Shown: positions 10,638 through 20,511 of the stretch, piece by piece
How the letters are laid out: each line of letters opens with the position of its first letter
How positions within the stretch are numbered: position 1 is the first letter of the stretch
Assembly: GCA_017849555.1 (NCBI GenBank)
Contig: JAFIGU010000082.1
Location: 1-52,076, forward strand
Origin: Sphingomonas sp.
Lineage (GTDB): Bacteria; Pseudomonadota; Alphaproteobacteria; Sphingomonadales; Sphingomonadaceae
DNA: 52,076 nt
Direction: 5' to 3'
Notes under the pieces: model-generated
What the model saw: only the letters and a program-made list of their open reading frames with translations
Databases searched by the model: none
What the model was told of the DNA's origin: nothing
Position numbers and translations under genes: made by a program

Positions 10638-12563
10638 TCAGCGCGGCGCCAACAACCTGTCGAGACCACCCTCTCCGGTGCCGATCTTTTCGAGGCGCGG
10701 GTAGCGCAGCCCGTCGTGCCAGTCGAGCGCAACCGTGCGATATTCGTCGCCTTTCTTTACCAGCAGCGACACCGCCGCGCCGCCCTTGGCCGCGGCGATC
10801 GCCGCCTTCAGCCGCTCGGGCGTATAGCTTTCGTTGTTGACCGCGGTGATCGTCACCCCGATCGTCAGCCCGGCGCGAAACGCCGCGCTATCCCAGGTCA
10901 CCCCGGTCAACTGCCCCATATTGCCGGGAGAATTGCCGACGATCAGCCCGCCCGAATAGGTCAGGTCGACCACCTTGCGCGTCCGCTCGCCATCGCGGAA
11001 CGCCGGCGTCGCCTGATCGGAATAGACCAGCCGATAGCCGTTGCGCGCAAAGCCCTCGATCGGCGCGCCCGCGGCATGCTCGGTCAGCCGCTTTTCAAGA
11101 TAGGCCTTCCAGTCCCACGGCTGGATCGCGTTGAGCGTGCGCGCGACATCGTCGATCGTATAGGTCAGCTCGCCCCAGTCGCCGTCGCGGACGCCGAAGA
11201 AGGCGCGCGCGAAATCGTCGATCGATTTCTTGCCCCCCGATTGCTCGCGCAGCAGCGAATCGACGTCCATCCACACGAGGAGCCCCTCGTTGTAATAATC
11301 CTCGCTGCGCTGCCAGCTCTGCCAGCCCTTGGGGCGGCGCGCGCTGATCACCGGATCGTTGGTGGTGTCGACGAGATCGCGCCAGTGCCGGGCGGGCTGC
11401 GAATCATAGCTCGCCATGATCATGGCATATTGATCGAGCGTATCCTGTTTGGAGACGAGCCCCGATCGCGCCTGGAGCACATAGCCCCAGAATTGCGTCT
11501 GCCCTTCATAGACCCACAGCAAGGAACCGCGCATCGGGGTGCGGAAATCGGGCGTCCACAGGTCGGCGCCGCGGCGGAACTTGCCGTTCCAACTATGGGT
11601 ATATTCGTGCGGCAGCAGGTTGCGGCGCCCCGGCCCTTCGTTCCACTTGGCGAAATAGCCCGGGGTCACGCCGTTTTCGGAGCTGCGATGATGCTCCAGC
11701 CCGATCCCGCCGAGCTGATCGGTGATCGAGAGCAGGAAGTCGTAATGATCGTAATGCTGCGATCCGAACGTCTTGATCGCCTGATCGACGAGGCTCTTGT
11801 GCGCGTCGATCTGCGCCGGGGTCGCGACGAGTTCGCCCGGCTCGTCGGCGAAGACGTTGAGCGTCACGCGTTCGCTCAGCGGGATCACCCGGCCGTAGCG
11901 CCCGGCGAGCAGCGGCGAATCGACCAGAATCTCGTAATTGGTCGGCTCATAGGCCCAGACATTGCCGGTCGCCTTGGCGCGCAGCGCGCCGCCGGCGGTC
12001 CAGCCGGTCGGGAAGGTCACGTTCATCCGCACCGGGATGCGGCGGGTGAAATAGCCCGCCGGATAGAGGCTGACCTGATTGGGCTGGAGGCTGATCATCG
12101 TCGGGGTAACGACGATCCGCCCCTGATCGGCCTTGGTCGCCGAGATGAACTGGAATTCGACGTCGAGCTGCTTCGCCCCCGCGGGGACGTCGATGTGGAA
12201 GGCATAAACGTCGACCGGATCGCGCGTCCACGGCAGCACCTTGCCGTTGGCGCGGATCACGAGGCCGGCGAGCTTCTCGATCTCGCCGCGCGGGGCGTGA
12301 TTGCCGGGTAGCCACTTCGGATAGAGCAGCGCCATCGGCCCGGCCTTGGCGACCGGGATCGTTTGCTTGACGCGAAGGATGCCGCGCGTGGTGTCGGTCG
12401 CGTCGACATTGAGCGTGATCGTGCCGGGATAGGCCTCGTCGCGCGGCGCCGGGATCGTATCGACGAAGGGCACCGGCTGCGGCGCGGAATTGCCCGAGGG
12501 CACCTGGGCGAAGGCAATGGAAGCGGTGGAAAGCAGGCAAGCGGCAACAACGATACGAATCAT
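10638..12563 (-). CDS. M61 family (glycyl aminopeptidase-like) metallopeptidase with PDZ domain
   Basis: The 641-residue protein begins with a signal peptide (MIRIVVAACLLSTASIAFAQ), so it acts in the periplasm or outside. An N-terminal beta domain precedes the gluzincin catalytic domain, whose zinc motif is HEYTH at residues 319-323, inside LLPHEYTHSWNGKFRR; a downstream glutamate in LLWVYEGQTQFWG is the likely third ligand. The C-terminal 100 residues form a PDZ-like domain (GQLTGVTWDSAAFRAGLTIGVTI). M61 enzymes such as Sphingomonas glycyl aminopeptidase remove N-terminal Gly or Ala. Confidence 0.95.
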   Translation of the reverse strand: MIRIVVAACLLSTASIAFAQVPSGNSAPQPVPFVDTIPAPRDEAYPGTITLNVDATDTTRGILRVKQTIPVAKAGPMALLYPKWLPGNHAPRGEIEKLAGLVIRANGKVLPWTRDPVDVYAFHIDVPAGAKQLDVEFQFISATKADQGRIVVTPTMISLQPNQVSLYPAGYFTRRIPVRMNVTFPTGWTAGGALRAKATGNVWAYEPTNYEILVDSPLLAGRYGRVIPLSERVTLNVFADEPGELVATPAQIDAHKSLVDQAIKTFGSQHYDHYDFLLSITDQLGGIGLEHHRSSENGVTPGYFAKWNEGPGRRNLLPHEYTHSWNGKFRRGADLWTPDFRTPMRGSLLWVYEGQTQFWGYVLQARSGLVSKQDTLDQYAMIMASYDSQPARHWRDLVDTTNDPVISARRPKGWQSWQRSEDYYNEGLLVWMDVDSLLREQSGGKKSIDDFARAFFGVRDGDWGELTYTIDDVARTLNAIQPWDWKAYLEKRLTEHAAGAPIEGFARNGYRLVYSDQATPAFRDGERTRKVVDLTYSGGLIVGNSPGNMGQLTGVTWDSAAFRAGLTIGVTITAVNNESYTPERLKAAIAAAKGGAAVSLLVKKGDEYRTVALDWHDGLRYPRLEKIGTGEGGLDRLLAPR

Positions 12564-12616
12564 CAGACGTCAGTCCCCCGAACAAACGGCAAGGCTAGCC
12601 GCCCGCGCCGCGCGGC

Positions 12617-13273
12617 TCAATGTCCGCCCGCGCTGCCCAACACGTTGATCGTGAAGGCGAGCACCCCGATGTTGAACACGAAGGCGGCGAGGCATTGCCC
12701 GATCGCCACCCGCCGCATCCGCTGCGCGGTGAGGCCGACGTCGGAGGTCTGGAACGTCATCCCGAGCGTGAAGCTGAAATAGAGGAAATCCCAATAATGC
12801 GGCTCGCCCCCGCCCGGAAAATCGAGCCCGCCCGAATCTTTCCCGGCGCTCTCGAGATAATAGAGATGCGCATAATGCAGCGCATAGACGACGTTGGAGA
12901 AAAGCCAGGCGAGCACCAGCGTCGCGATGGTCAGCACGATGACATGGCCCGAGGGCGGCGCGGTCGTCTCGACCGCGACGACGACGAGGATGACGGTCGT
13001 CACCAGCGCGGTGATCGCCAGCAGCCAGGCGCGATTGGCGTCGTTGGCGCGGGCCCGCGCGCGCATGTCGACCGTTTCGGCGCCGAGCAGCGGCCAGAGC
13101 GAGATGAGGAAAAACGCTGCCCCGGCGTCGAAACCGATCATCAGCGCGCGCCCATGCGCGAAGCCGGAGGACCAGGCGACGGTCGCCCCCGCCGCCATGA
13201 TCGCCATGAAGACGAGGAAGCGCACCGGCGCGATGCGCTGGCCGATCCGCCACGAATGATCGTTTTGCGTCAT
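12617..13273 (-). CDS. DUF1345 family membrane protein
   Basis: The 218-residue protein has five to six hydrophobic segments and the DUF1345 pattern, including YALHYAHLYY and YWDFLYFSFTLGMTFQTSDVGLT, in which the conserved YFSFTxGMTFQTSDV is diagnostic. The function of the family is unknown. I chose ATG at 13273 (MTQNDHSWRIG) behind AGGTGGAG; an in-frame GTG at 13282 would add three residues. It is divergent from hisS, with about 50 bases between the starts. Confidence 0.88.
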   Translation of the reverse strand: MTQNDHSWRIGQRIAPVRFLVFMAIMAAGATVAWSSGFAHGRALMIGFDAGAAFFLISLWPLLGAETVDMRARARANDANRAWLLAITALVTTVILVVVAVETTAPPSGHVIVLTIATLVLAWLFSNVVYALHYAHLYYLESAGKDSGGLDFPGGGEPHYWDFLYFSFTLGMTFQTSDVGLTAQRMRRVAIGQCLAAFVFNIGVLAFTINVLGSAGGH

Positions 13274-13324
13274 CTGCTCCACCTAGCGCGGCGCCCGATC
13301 CTCGCCTAGGGACCCAGATTCATC

Positions 13325-14568
13325 ATGGCCCGTATCCAGACCCCCAATCGCGTCCGCGGCACGCAGGACATTTTCGGCGCCGAGCAGCGCCGTTTCGCCG
13401 AGGTGCTCGACACGTTCGAGCGCGTTCGCCGGCTGTATTGCTTCGGCCGCGTCGACGTGCCGGTGTTCGAGGCGACCGAGGTGTTCGCGCGCTCGATCGG
13501 CGAGACCACCGATGTCGTGTCGAAGGAAATGTACACCTTCCCCGACAAGGGCGGCGATTCGCTGACGCTGCGCCCCGAATTCACCGCGGGAATCGCGCGC
13601 GCCTATATCACCGAGGGGTGGCAGCAATTTGCGCCCTTGAAGCTGGTCACCGCGGGCGCGGTGTTCCGTTACGAGCGGCCGCAAAAGGGGCGCTATCGCC
13701 AGTTCCACCAGATCGACGCCGAGATATTGGGCGCCCCCGAACCCTCGGCCGATGTCGAATTGCTGTGCCTGGCCGACCAGTTGCTCCGCGAGCTCGGCAT
13801 CGCCGACGGGGTGACGCTCCAGCTCAACACATTGGGCGACGCCGAGACGCGCGACGCGTGGCGCGCGGCATTGGTCGCGCATTTCGAGCGGCACCGCGGC
13901 GACCTGTCCGAAGACTCGATCGCGCGGCTCGACAAGAATCCGCTGCGCATCCTCGACAGCAAGGACCCGCGCGATCGCCCGATCGCCGACGCCGCACCCG
14001 GAATCGACGCGCATATGACCGTGGAGGCGGGCGCGTTCTTCGAGAGCGTGACCAAGGGGCTCGACGCGGCGGGGGGCGCCTGGACGCGCAACGAGCGGCT
14101 GGTGCGCGGGCTCGATTATTACCGCCACACCGCGTTCGAATTCGTCACCGACCGGCTCGGCGCGCAGGGCACCGTGCTGGGCGGCGGACGCTATGACGGG
14201 CTGGTCGAGAATCTCGGCGGCCCGGCGACCGCCGGGGTCGGCTGGGCGGCGGGGGTCGAGCGGCTCGCGATGCTGATCGACGAGCCGGCGGCCGAGCGCC
14301 CCGATGTCGCGGTGGTCGCCGAGAATCGCGACCGTGAGGAGGATGCCGGCGCGCTGACCAGCGCGTTGCGCCGCGCCGGGATCGCGGCGGAGCCGTTCGT
14401 TACCGGCAGCCCGCGCAAGCGCTTCGGCAAGGCAATGGAACGCAAGCCCGCCGCGATCGTCTCGCTCGACGTGCGTGACGGCGCGCGGACTCACAGCTTC
14501 AAGCTGCTCGACGAGGCATTCGCCGGTGCCGCGCAGGCGCGTACGATCTTCGAGCAACACACCGCCGC

Positions 14569-14572
<4 letters not shown>
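13325..14572 (+). CDS. hisS: Histidyl-tRNA synthetase
   Basis: HisRS charges tRNA-His with histidine. The 415-residue class-II synthetase shows [14 protein letters not shown] at the N-terminus, motif 2 ([21 protein letters not shown], Arg115 onward), the histidine-specific [15 protein letters not shown] (residues 259-273), and motif 3-like GGGRYDGLV with [16 protein letters not shown]-terminal anticodon domain follows ([25 protein letters not shown]). The start is ATG at 13325, and the stop overlaps prfA in ATGA. It leads the hisS-prfA-prmC translation operon. Confidence 0.97.
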
Positions 14573-15645
<1,073 letters not shown>

Positions 15646-15647
15646 CT

Positions 15648-15669
15648 CCCCTCCCCTGAAGGGGAGGGG
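15648..15669. repeat. 22-bp palindrome, family E, copy 1
   Basis: CCCCTCCCCT and AGGGGAGGGG flank a central GA, forming a perfect 10-bp inverted repeat. The same 22 bases occur at 48147-48168. Here it lies between prfA and prmC, four bases before the GTG start of prmC, so its right arm is the only visible ribosome-binding sequence for that gene. Confidence 0.85.
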
Positions 15670-15672
15670 CTA

Positions 15673-16491
15673 GTGCCGATCTCCGCCCGCGCCGCGCTGG
15701 CCGAGGCCGCCGCGCGCTTTTCCTTCTCCGCCACCCCGCGGCTCGACGCCGAACTGCTCCTTGCCCACGCGCTCGGCATCACCCGCGAGCGGCTGTTGCT
15801 GACGCTCGGCGATCACATCGCCCCGCCCGCCTTCGCCGCGCTGGTCGAGCGTCGCGCGCGGCACGAGCCGGTCGCCTATCTCACCGGCACCCGCGCCTTC
15901 TGGACGGTCGACCTCGACGTCGCGCCCGGCGTGCTGATCCCGCGCGCCGACAGCGAGACGCTGATCGAGGCGGCGGTGGCGCATTTCACGGGAAGCGCCG
16001 GGCCGAAGCGCGTGCTCGATCTGGGCACCGGATCGGGCGCGTTGCTGCTCGCCGCACTCGACCAATGGCCCGCGGCGAGCGGGATCGGGCTGGACGCCTC
16101 GCCCGCCGCGCTGGCGATCGCCGCCGCCAATGCCGCGCGTATCGCCCCCGGCCGCGCGACGATCGCCGGCGGGGGCTGGGAAGGCACCGGCGAGGCATTC
16201 GATCTCGTGCTGTGCAACCCCCCCTATATCGCCGACGCCGCCAGCCTCCCGCGCGAGGTGGCGGACTATGAACCCGCGAGCGCGCTGTTCGCCGGGGCGG
16301 ATGGGCTCGACGATTATCGCGCGCTTGCCCCGCTACTTGGCCGCCAGATTGCACCGGGAGGCGTTGCGTGTATCGAAATCGGCGCCGATCAGGGCGCGAG
16401 CGCCGCCGCATTGTTCCGCGCCGTTGGCTGCGATGTCACACTGCGCCGCGATCTTGCCGGGCGGGACCGTTGCCTAGTCGTCACGCCTTGA
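15673..16491 (+). CDS. prmC: Peptide chain release factor N5-glutamine methyltransferase PrmC
   Basis: PrmC methylates the GGQ glutamine of release factors using S-adenosylmethionine. The 272-residue protein has the small N-terminal helical domain (LDAELLLAHALGITRERLL), the SAM-binding motif VLDLGTGSGALLLAAL and the catalytic NPPY at residues 182-185 (LCNPPYIADA). The start is GTG at 15673, 27 bases after prfA. Its Shine-Dalgarno GGGGAGGGG is the right arm of a palindromic repeat, so the hairpin could hide it. It closes the hisS-prfA-prmC operon. Confidence 0.95.
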   Translation: MPISARAALAEAAARFSFSATPRLDAELLLAHALGITRERLLLTLGDHIAPPAFAALVERRARHEPVAYLTGTRAFWTVDLDVAPGVLIPRADSETLIEAAVAHFTGSAGPKRVLDLGTGSGALLLAALDQWPAASGIGLDASPAALAIAAANAARIAPGRATIAGGGWEGTGEAFDLVLCNPPYIADAASLPREVADYEPASALFAGADGLDDYRALAPLLGRQIAPGGVACIEIGADQGASAAALFRAVGCDVTLRRDLAGRDRCLVVTP

Positions 16492-16757
16492 ATCCGGCGG
16501 GCCGAGCACACACATTTCGCTTTGAGAAACCCCCTGTACCGGCTAAGAGGCCCACAGGGGCACGCTAGATCAGCTCAAGTAGTTGATATCGGGCAGGTTG
16601 CCCAATCTTCGTCATAAGCCGCTGTAGTCCGGCGGCCAATGGCAGGCCTGGTTCGGGCGATGATTCGCCTCGCACCGGGCCGGGAATGTTGCACCGGCAC
16701 GTCCGGCGCCTGTTTCGGGAATAGAGCCAATTTGGGTTCGAGGACGAGGACAGTAAT
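16492..16757 (+). other. 266-base leader upstream of the DUF4167 gene, possibly structured
   Basis: No gene is seen here. CCCCTGT near 16532 can pair with ACAGGGG at 16554-16560, GGGCAGGTTGCCC near 16599 forms a short hairpin, and GGCGATGATTCGCC near 16658 another. A TTGAGA at 16522-16527 could be a -35 element but no convincing -10 follows. The length and hairpins suggest a long 5' leader, but no known RNA family was recognised. Confidence 0.3.
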
Positions 16758-17519
16758 TTGATCAATAATCGACAGGGTGGCGGCGGCCGTCGTCGCGGCC
16801 GCGGTGGTGGTCAGCGTTCGCCCGGTGGTGGCGGTCAGGGTCAGCGCGACAGCGGCAACCGGATCGACAGTCGTGCGCGCGGCAACGCCGCCCAGTTGCT
16901 TGAGAAATATCGCAACATGGCCCGCGACGCGCAGCTTTCGGGCGATCGCGTCAACACCGAATATTATCTCCAGTTCGCCGATCACTATTTCCGCGTGCTG
17001 GCCGATCAGCGCGGTCGCTTCGAGGAGCAGAACCAGAGCCGCGATCGCCGCCCGCGCGACGATTTCGACCTCGACGACGATTTCGGCGACGAGAGCGACG
17101 CGATCCGCGCCGACGAGCAGCCGCGCGACGACAATCGCCGCGAGGCGCGCGAGGAGCGCAACGGCCATGATCGCCGCGACGACCGTCGCGACGACAACCG
17201 CCGTGATGAGCGCCGCTTCAACCGCCGCGACGACAATCGCCGCCCGGTCGAGGCCGAGGCGGTGAGCGAGGAAGCAGCCTCCGCGCCGGTGGCGGCCGAG
17301 CCGGATGCCGCAGAAGCGGCCGAAGCGCCCAAGCCGCGCCGCGGCCGTCCGCGGCGTGTCGCAGCCCCCGAGGGCAGCGATGCGATCGCCGATCGCCTGC
17401 CCCCCGCACTCGCGGTGCCGCCCGAAGGCGTGATCGCCAGCGAGGGCGAACCGATCGAGGCGCCCAAGCCGCGCACCCGTCGCCGGCGCACCGCCGATGC
17501 GGAGGCCAGCGCGAGCTGA
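16758..17519 (+). CDS. DUF4167 domain protein, probable RNA-binding
   Basis: The 253-residue protein begins with a Gly/Arg-rich stretch (INNRQGGGGRRRGRGGG), followed by the DUF4167 core at about residues 35-85 (NAAQLLEKYRNMARDAQLSGDRVNTEYYLQFADHYFRVL, here named in two parts by its LLEKY and QFADHYFRV motifs), a long Arg/Asp-rich low-complexity region to about 165, and an Ala/Pro/Arg tail. The charged disordered regions fit an RNA- or ribosome-associated protein, but function is not established. The start is TTG at 16758 after GAGGACGAGGACAG. It follows prmC and is closed by a strong terminator. Confidence 0.88.
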   Translation: MINNRQGGGGRRRGRGGGQRSPGGGGQGQRDSGNRIDSRARGNAAQLLEKYRNMARDAQLSGDRVNTEYYLQFADHYFRVLADQRGRFEEQNQSRDRRPRDDFDLDDDFGDESDAIRADEQPRDDNRREAREERNGHDRRDDRRDDNRRDERRFNRRDDNRRPVEAEAVSEEAASAPVAAEPDAAEAAEAPKPRRGRPRRVAAPEGSDAIADRLPPALAVPPEGVIASEGEPIEAPKPRTRRRRTADAEASAS

Positions 17520-17540
17520 GCCGCGCGGCAGCGAAACGAC

Positions 17541-17582
17541 AAAAAGGGCCGGCCCCGCGGATCGCGTGGCCGGCCTTTTTTT
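17541..17582. terminator. Intrinsic terminator
   Basis: AAAAAGGGCCGGCC pairs with GGCCGGCC followed by a run of seven to eight T, with a 12-base loop CCGCGGATCGCG-like. It starts 21 bases after the DUF4167 stop. The A-rich left flank means it may also terminate the convergent small membrane-protein gene, whose stop codon touches it. Confidence 0.9.
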
Positions 17583-17872
17583 CAGTCTTCGTGATCCTCG
17601 CGCCGATCGACGATTTCGTCATGCCCGGTGCCCGAGCTGAGGAAGCTCAGCCCCATCAGCGCCCCGGCCATCAGCACGGTGCCGACCACCCCGCCGATCG
17701 TCGCCAGCGTCGCGACCCAGCCGAGCGGGCCGTAGATCCGCCCCAGCGCCCAGACCGAGACGAGCGCGGCGATCAGCCCGACCACGCCGACCCAGGTGAG
17801 GATGCGGCGAAAGCGGCGCCACGCGAACCGTGCGTAATCGGGATCGTCGAGACCGGGCGGCTGATCGTTCAT
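17582..17872 (-). CDS. Small two-helix membrane protein of unknown function
   Basis: The 96-residue protein has a polar N-terminus (MNDQPPGLDDPDYARFAWRR), two hydrophobic segments at about 25-45 and 50-75, and an acidic, histidine-containing tail (HDEIVDRREDHED). I do not recognise a named family, though similar small proteins are common in sphingomonads. The stop codon abuts the terminator of the convergent DUF4167 gene. The gene is divergent from the CBS gene with about 60 bases between starts. Confidence 0.75.
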   Translation of the reverse strand: MNDQPPGLDDPDYARFAWRRFRRILTWVGVVGLIAALVSVWALGRIYGPLGWVATLATIGGVVGTVLMAGALMGLSFLSSGTGHDEIVDRREDHED

Positions 17873-17933
17873 CCTTTGCCATTAGCCCGGAAAAGTGAGA
17901 CGCTGCCACCCCGACAAAGCAATGGAGGGGACG

Positions 17934-18362
17934 ATGACGATCGCGGCGATCCTCGGCAACAAGGGGCGGGACGTAGTGTCCGTCGGCCCGACGCATACGG
18001 TGGCGGAGGCGATCTCATTGCTCGCCGCGCACCGCATCGGCGCGGTCCCGGTGCTCGAAAGCGGCAAGGTGGTCGGCGTGTTCTCCGAACGCGACGTGAT
18101 CGCCGGGCTCGCCAGCGGCGACACCGCGGCATTGCGACGCGCGGTTTCCGAGGTGATGACCGCGCCGGCGGTGACCGTCGACCCGAGCGATTCGGTGCTC
18201 GGCGCGCTCTCGCTGATGACCCGTCGCCGCATCCGCCATCTGCCGGTGGTGCAGGACGGCCGGGTGATCGGGATCGTCTCGATCGGCGATCTGGTGAAAT
18301 ATCGCATCGAGCGGATCGAGGCCGACGCCGCGGCGATGCGGGATTATATCCAGCAGGCGTAG
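17934..18362 (+). CDS. CBS-domain pair protein
   Basis: The 142-residue protein is made of two CBS motifs: residues about 10-62 (VVSVGPTHTVAEAISLLAAHRIGAVPVLESGKVVGVFSERDV) and 75-128 (VTVDPSDSVLGALSLMTRRRIRHLPVVQDGRVIGIVSIGDLV). Such Bateman modules bind adenosine nucleotides and sense energy state; stand-alone ones lack an obvious effector domain. The start is ATG at 17934 behind GGAGGGG; in-frame upstream codons overlap the divergent promoter region. A palindromic repeat follows 11 bases after the stop. Confidence 0.93.
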   Translation: MTIAAILGNKGRDVVSVGPTHTVAEAISLLAAHRIGAVPVLESGKVVGVFSERDVIAGLASGDTAALRRAVSEVMTAPAVTVDPSDSVLGALSLMTRRRIRHLPVVQDGRVIGIVSIGDLVKYRIERIEADAAAMRDYIQQA

Positions 18363-18373
18363 GCCCTTCTCCT

Positions 18374-18456
18374 TCCGTTCGCCCTGAGCTCGTCGAAGGG
18401 CTGCCCTTCTTCCTTGAAGAAAAGTGCAGGGCTTCGACAAGCTCAGCCCGAACGGA
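18374..18456. repeat. Palindromic repeat, family B, copy 2
   Basis: The arms TCCGTTCGCCCTGAGCTCGT and the complementary AGCTCAGCCCGAACGGA end enclose a TTCTTCCTTGAAGAA centre. It matches the copy at 3282-3363 in arm sequence and length. It lies between the convergent CBS and PepSY genes. Confidence 0.88.
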
Positions 18457-18458
18457 GA

Positions 18459-19577
18459 TTATTTCGCCGCGAACGCCGTCTCGCGCGCCACCTGCTGGCG
18501 GCGCTTGAGCTCGGCCTTCCAGCCGCGGGCGCGCCACCACATGATCACCCCGGTCACCCCGAGCAATGCGGGGATCACCCCGCCGAGGAAGATGATCACC
18601 TGCCACAGCGCGCCCATATCGGTGCCGTCGTGAATCCGTCGCATCCACCGCGCGACATTGTTCTGCGGCCCGCGTTGCGGCGCGGCGGCGGCGATGCCGC
18701 TGTCGTCGCCCACCGTCACATTGGCGGTGCGCTCGCCCTGCGCGAAGGCGAGTGTCCAGTCGGCGCGCTTGTTGGTCGGCCAGGTGATGCTTCTCAGCTC
18801 GCCCTTGCCGACGCTCACCGCGCGCTCGACCACCGTGCCGAGCGCCAGCGCGGGTGCGGCAAGCGGCTTGGCCGAGCGATCCACCGGCGGACGGCGCGGC
18901 GCCTCGCCCACCAGCCCGCCGAAGAACGCCGGGAAGCTGATCCACGCGCCGGTCAGCGACAGTATGAACAGCGGCAGCGCGACCCAGAAGCCGGTGAGAT
19001 AATGGAGGTTGGTGTCGGTGTTATTGTGCCGCCGCCAGCGCAGGCCGCGCGCCCAGCGCCCGACGGTCGGCCACCACAGCCACAGACCGGTGAAGCACGA
19101 GAAGGCCATCGCCACCCCGATCCAGCCGACGATCGTGCGGCCGACGCCGGGGAGCAACAGGCTGCCGTGGAGCACGTGCAGCGTGCGGACCAGCCCGTTG
19201 CGGCTGTCCGCCACGTCGAGCACGCGCGCGGTCGCCGGATCGAGATAGACCATCGTCCGCGCCGGCGGCCCGGCCTGCGTCTTGCCGGGGCGGGCAGCAG
19301 CGACCACCACCGGCATGCCATGTTCCGCCGGCAGGGTGAGCTGCGCGATCGCCTCGCCGGCAGTCAGTCGCTGGCGCGCGGCCGCGACATAAGCTTCGGG
19401 GGCAAGCAGATTGTCGCCGCTGACCGCGTAACGCTGCGGATTGACCGTCTGATCGAGCGCATCGTGCCACACCAGCGCCGCGCCGGAGAGCGACAGCGGG
19501 ATGATCGCCACCGCCAACAGCAGCCCGATCCACTTATGGACCTGGAACCACATGCGCCGCATCGCCAGCTTGTTCAC
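18459..19577 (-). CDS. PepSY-associated membrane protein, probable iron-uptake accessory
   Basis: The 372-residue protein has the PepSY_TM layout: four long hydrophobic helices (near residues 10-35, 150-175, 195-220 and 325-350) around periplasmic PepSY-like loops. Hallmarks are RRMWFQVHKWIGLLLAV at the start, RTLHVLHGSLLLPGVGRTIVGWIGV, and RWMRRIHDGTDMGALWQ near the end, with conserved histidines likely to hold heme or electrons. Related proteins beside siderophore receptors are thought to reduce ferric siderophores. The start is GTG at 19577. A Fur-like box lies 47 bases upstream, matching its place at the iron locus. Confidence 0.9.
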   Translation of the reverse strand: MNKLAMRRMWFQVHKWIGLLLAVAIIPLSLSGAALVWHDALDQTVNPQRYAVSGDNLLAPEAYVAAARQRLTAGEAIAQLTLPAEHGMPVVVAAARPGKTQAGPPARTMVYLDPATARVLDVADSRNGLVRTLHVLHGSLLLPGVGRTIVGWIGVAMAFSCFTGLWLWWPTVGRWARGLRWRRHNNTDTNLHYLTGFWVALPLFILSLTGAWISFPAFFGGLVGEAPRRPPVDRSAKPLAAPALALGTVVERAVSVGKGELRSITWPTNKRADWTLAFAQGERTANVTVGDDSGIAAAAPQRGPQNNVARWMRRIHDGTDMGALWQVIIFLGGVIPALLGVTGVIMWWRARGWKAELKRRQQVARETAFAAK

Positions 19578-19623
19578 AGAGAATCCCCCGTCCGCATGGA
19601 CTTGGCGCTGGCAGGTTGGCTAT

Positions 19624-19638
19624 TGCAAGTCAATCGCA
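19624..19638. promoter_or_regulatory. Fur-like box upstream of the PepSY gene
   Basis: TGCAAGTCAATCGCA is a 15-base partial palindrome close to the 7-1-7 pattern TGCGAATNATTCGCA. It sits 47 bases before the PepSY start, inside the only repeat-free part of the gap. Support comes from a better match upstream of the siderophore receptor at 23781-23795. Confidence 0.45.
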
Positions 19639-19696
19639 TATTGCGGTTGGATCGGGGGAACACTCAGTTGAGCGAGCGCTCCAACCGCTCTTCAGC

Positions 19697-19780
19697 CGTC
19701 ATGCCGGGCTTGACCCGGCATCCAGGGCAACGGGCGACAGCGTTTGCGACCCTTGATGCCGGGTCAAGCCCGGCATGACG
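19697..19780. repeat. Palindromic repeat, family C, copy 1 (84 bp)
   Basis: CGTCATGCCGGGCTTGACCC opens the element and its complement GGGTCAAGCCCGGCATGACG closes it; the 30-base centre is not palindromic. A second 84-bp copy is at 43643-43726. It lies in the 250-base gap between the PepSY and PiuC genes. The rest of that gap holds only the Fur-like box. Confidence 0.92.
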
Positions 19781-19827
19781 GAGTAACAGGTGGGAACCGC
19801 GTGTTTCGCTAAATCCCGATAGCCGTA

Positions 19828-20511
19828 TCAAGCGTCGGCCCAGCGGCGCAGCAGATTGTGATAGATGCCGGTGAGCCGGATCACCTCGGCATCGTCCTGC
19901 CCGCGGTCGGTGGCAAGCGCTTGCACCGAGCGATCGAGATCGAACAGGATGCGCCGCTCCCCCTCGTCGCGCACCATCGACTGGATCCAGAAGAAGGAGG
20001 CGACCCGCGCGCCGCGCGTCACCGCGGTCACGCGGTGCAGGCTGGAGGCGGGATAGACCACCATATGCCCGGCGGGGAGCTTGACCGTCTGCGCGCCGAA
20101 CTGCCCCTCGATCACCAGCTCGCCGCCGTCGTAATCGCGCGGATCGGACAGGAACAGGGTCGCGGAAAGATCGCTCCTGAGCCGGAAATCGCTCCCGCGC
20201 CTGATGCGCACCGCATTGTCGACATGCAGGCCGAATGCCTCGCCACCCTCGTAGCGGTTGAACAAGGGCGGAAATACCTTGAGCGGCAGCGCGGCGGCGA
20301 CGAACAGCGGCGAGCGGCCGAGCGCATCGAGCACCAGCGTCCCCGCCTCGCGCGCGGCGGCGCTGTCTTCCGGCAATTGCCGGTTGCGCTTGACGAGCGC
20401 CGATTGCGCGCCCGAGGTGGCATTGCCGTCGATCCACTCCGCCGCGTCGATCAGCCCGCGCAGCCGCGCGACCTCGCCCGCATCGAGCACATCGGGAATC
20501 GCGATCAGCAC
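19828..20511 (-). CDS. PKHD-type Fe(II)/2-oxoglutarate dioxygenase, PiuC/YbiX family
   Basis: The 227-residue protein has the usual length of PiuC/YbiX. The iron triad is visible as HVD ([11 protein letters not shown], near residue 97) and a distal His in [13 protein letters not shown] near 158, with the Arg of that motif for 2-oxoglutarate. Also typical are [19 protein letters not shown] and [10 protein letters not shown]. Genes of this family sit next to catecholate siderophore receptors and respond to iron; the substrate is unknown. The start is GTG at 20511 after GAAGGAGGGGGCAGG; it overlaps the Sel1 gene's end by seven bases. Confidence 0.94.
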   Translation of the reverse strand: MLIAIPDVLDAGEVARLRGLIDAAEWIDGNATSGAQSALVKRNRQLPEDSAAAREAGTLVLDALGRSPLFVAAALPLKVFPPLFNRYEGGEAFGLHVDNAVRIRRGSDFRLRSDLSATLFLSDPRDYDGGELVIEGQFGAQTVKLPAGHMVVYPASSLHRVTAVTRGARVASFFWIQSMVRDEGERRILFDLDRSVQALATDRGQDDAEVIRLTGIYHNLLRRWADA

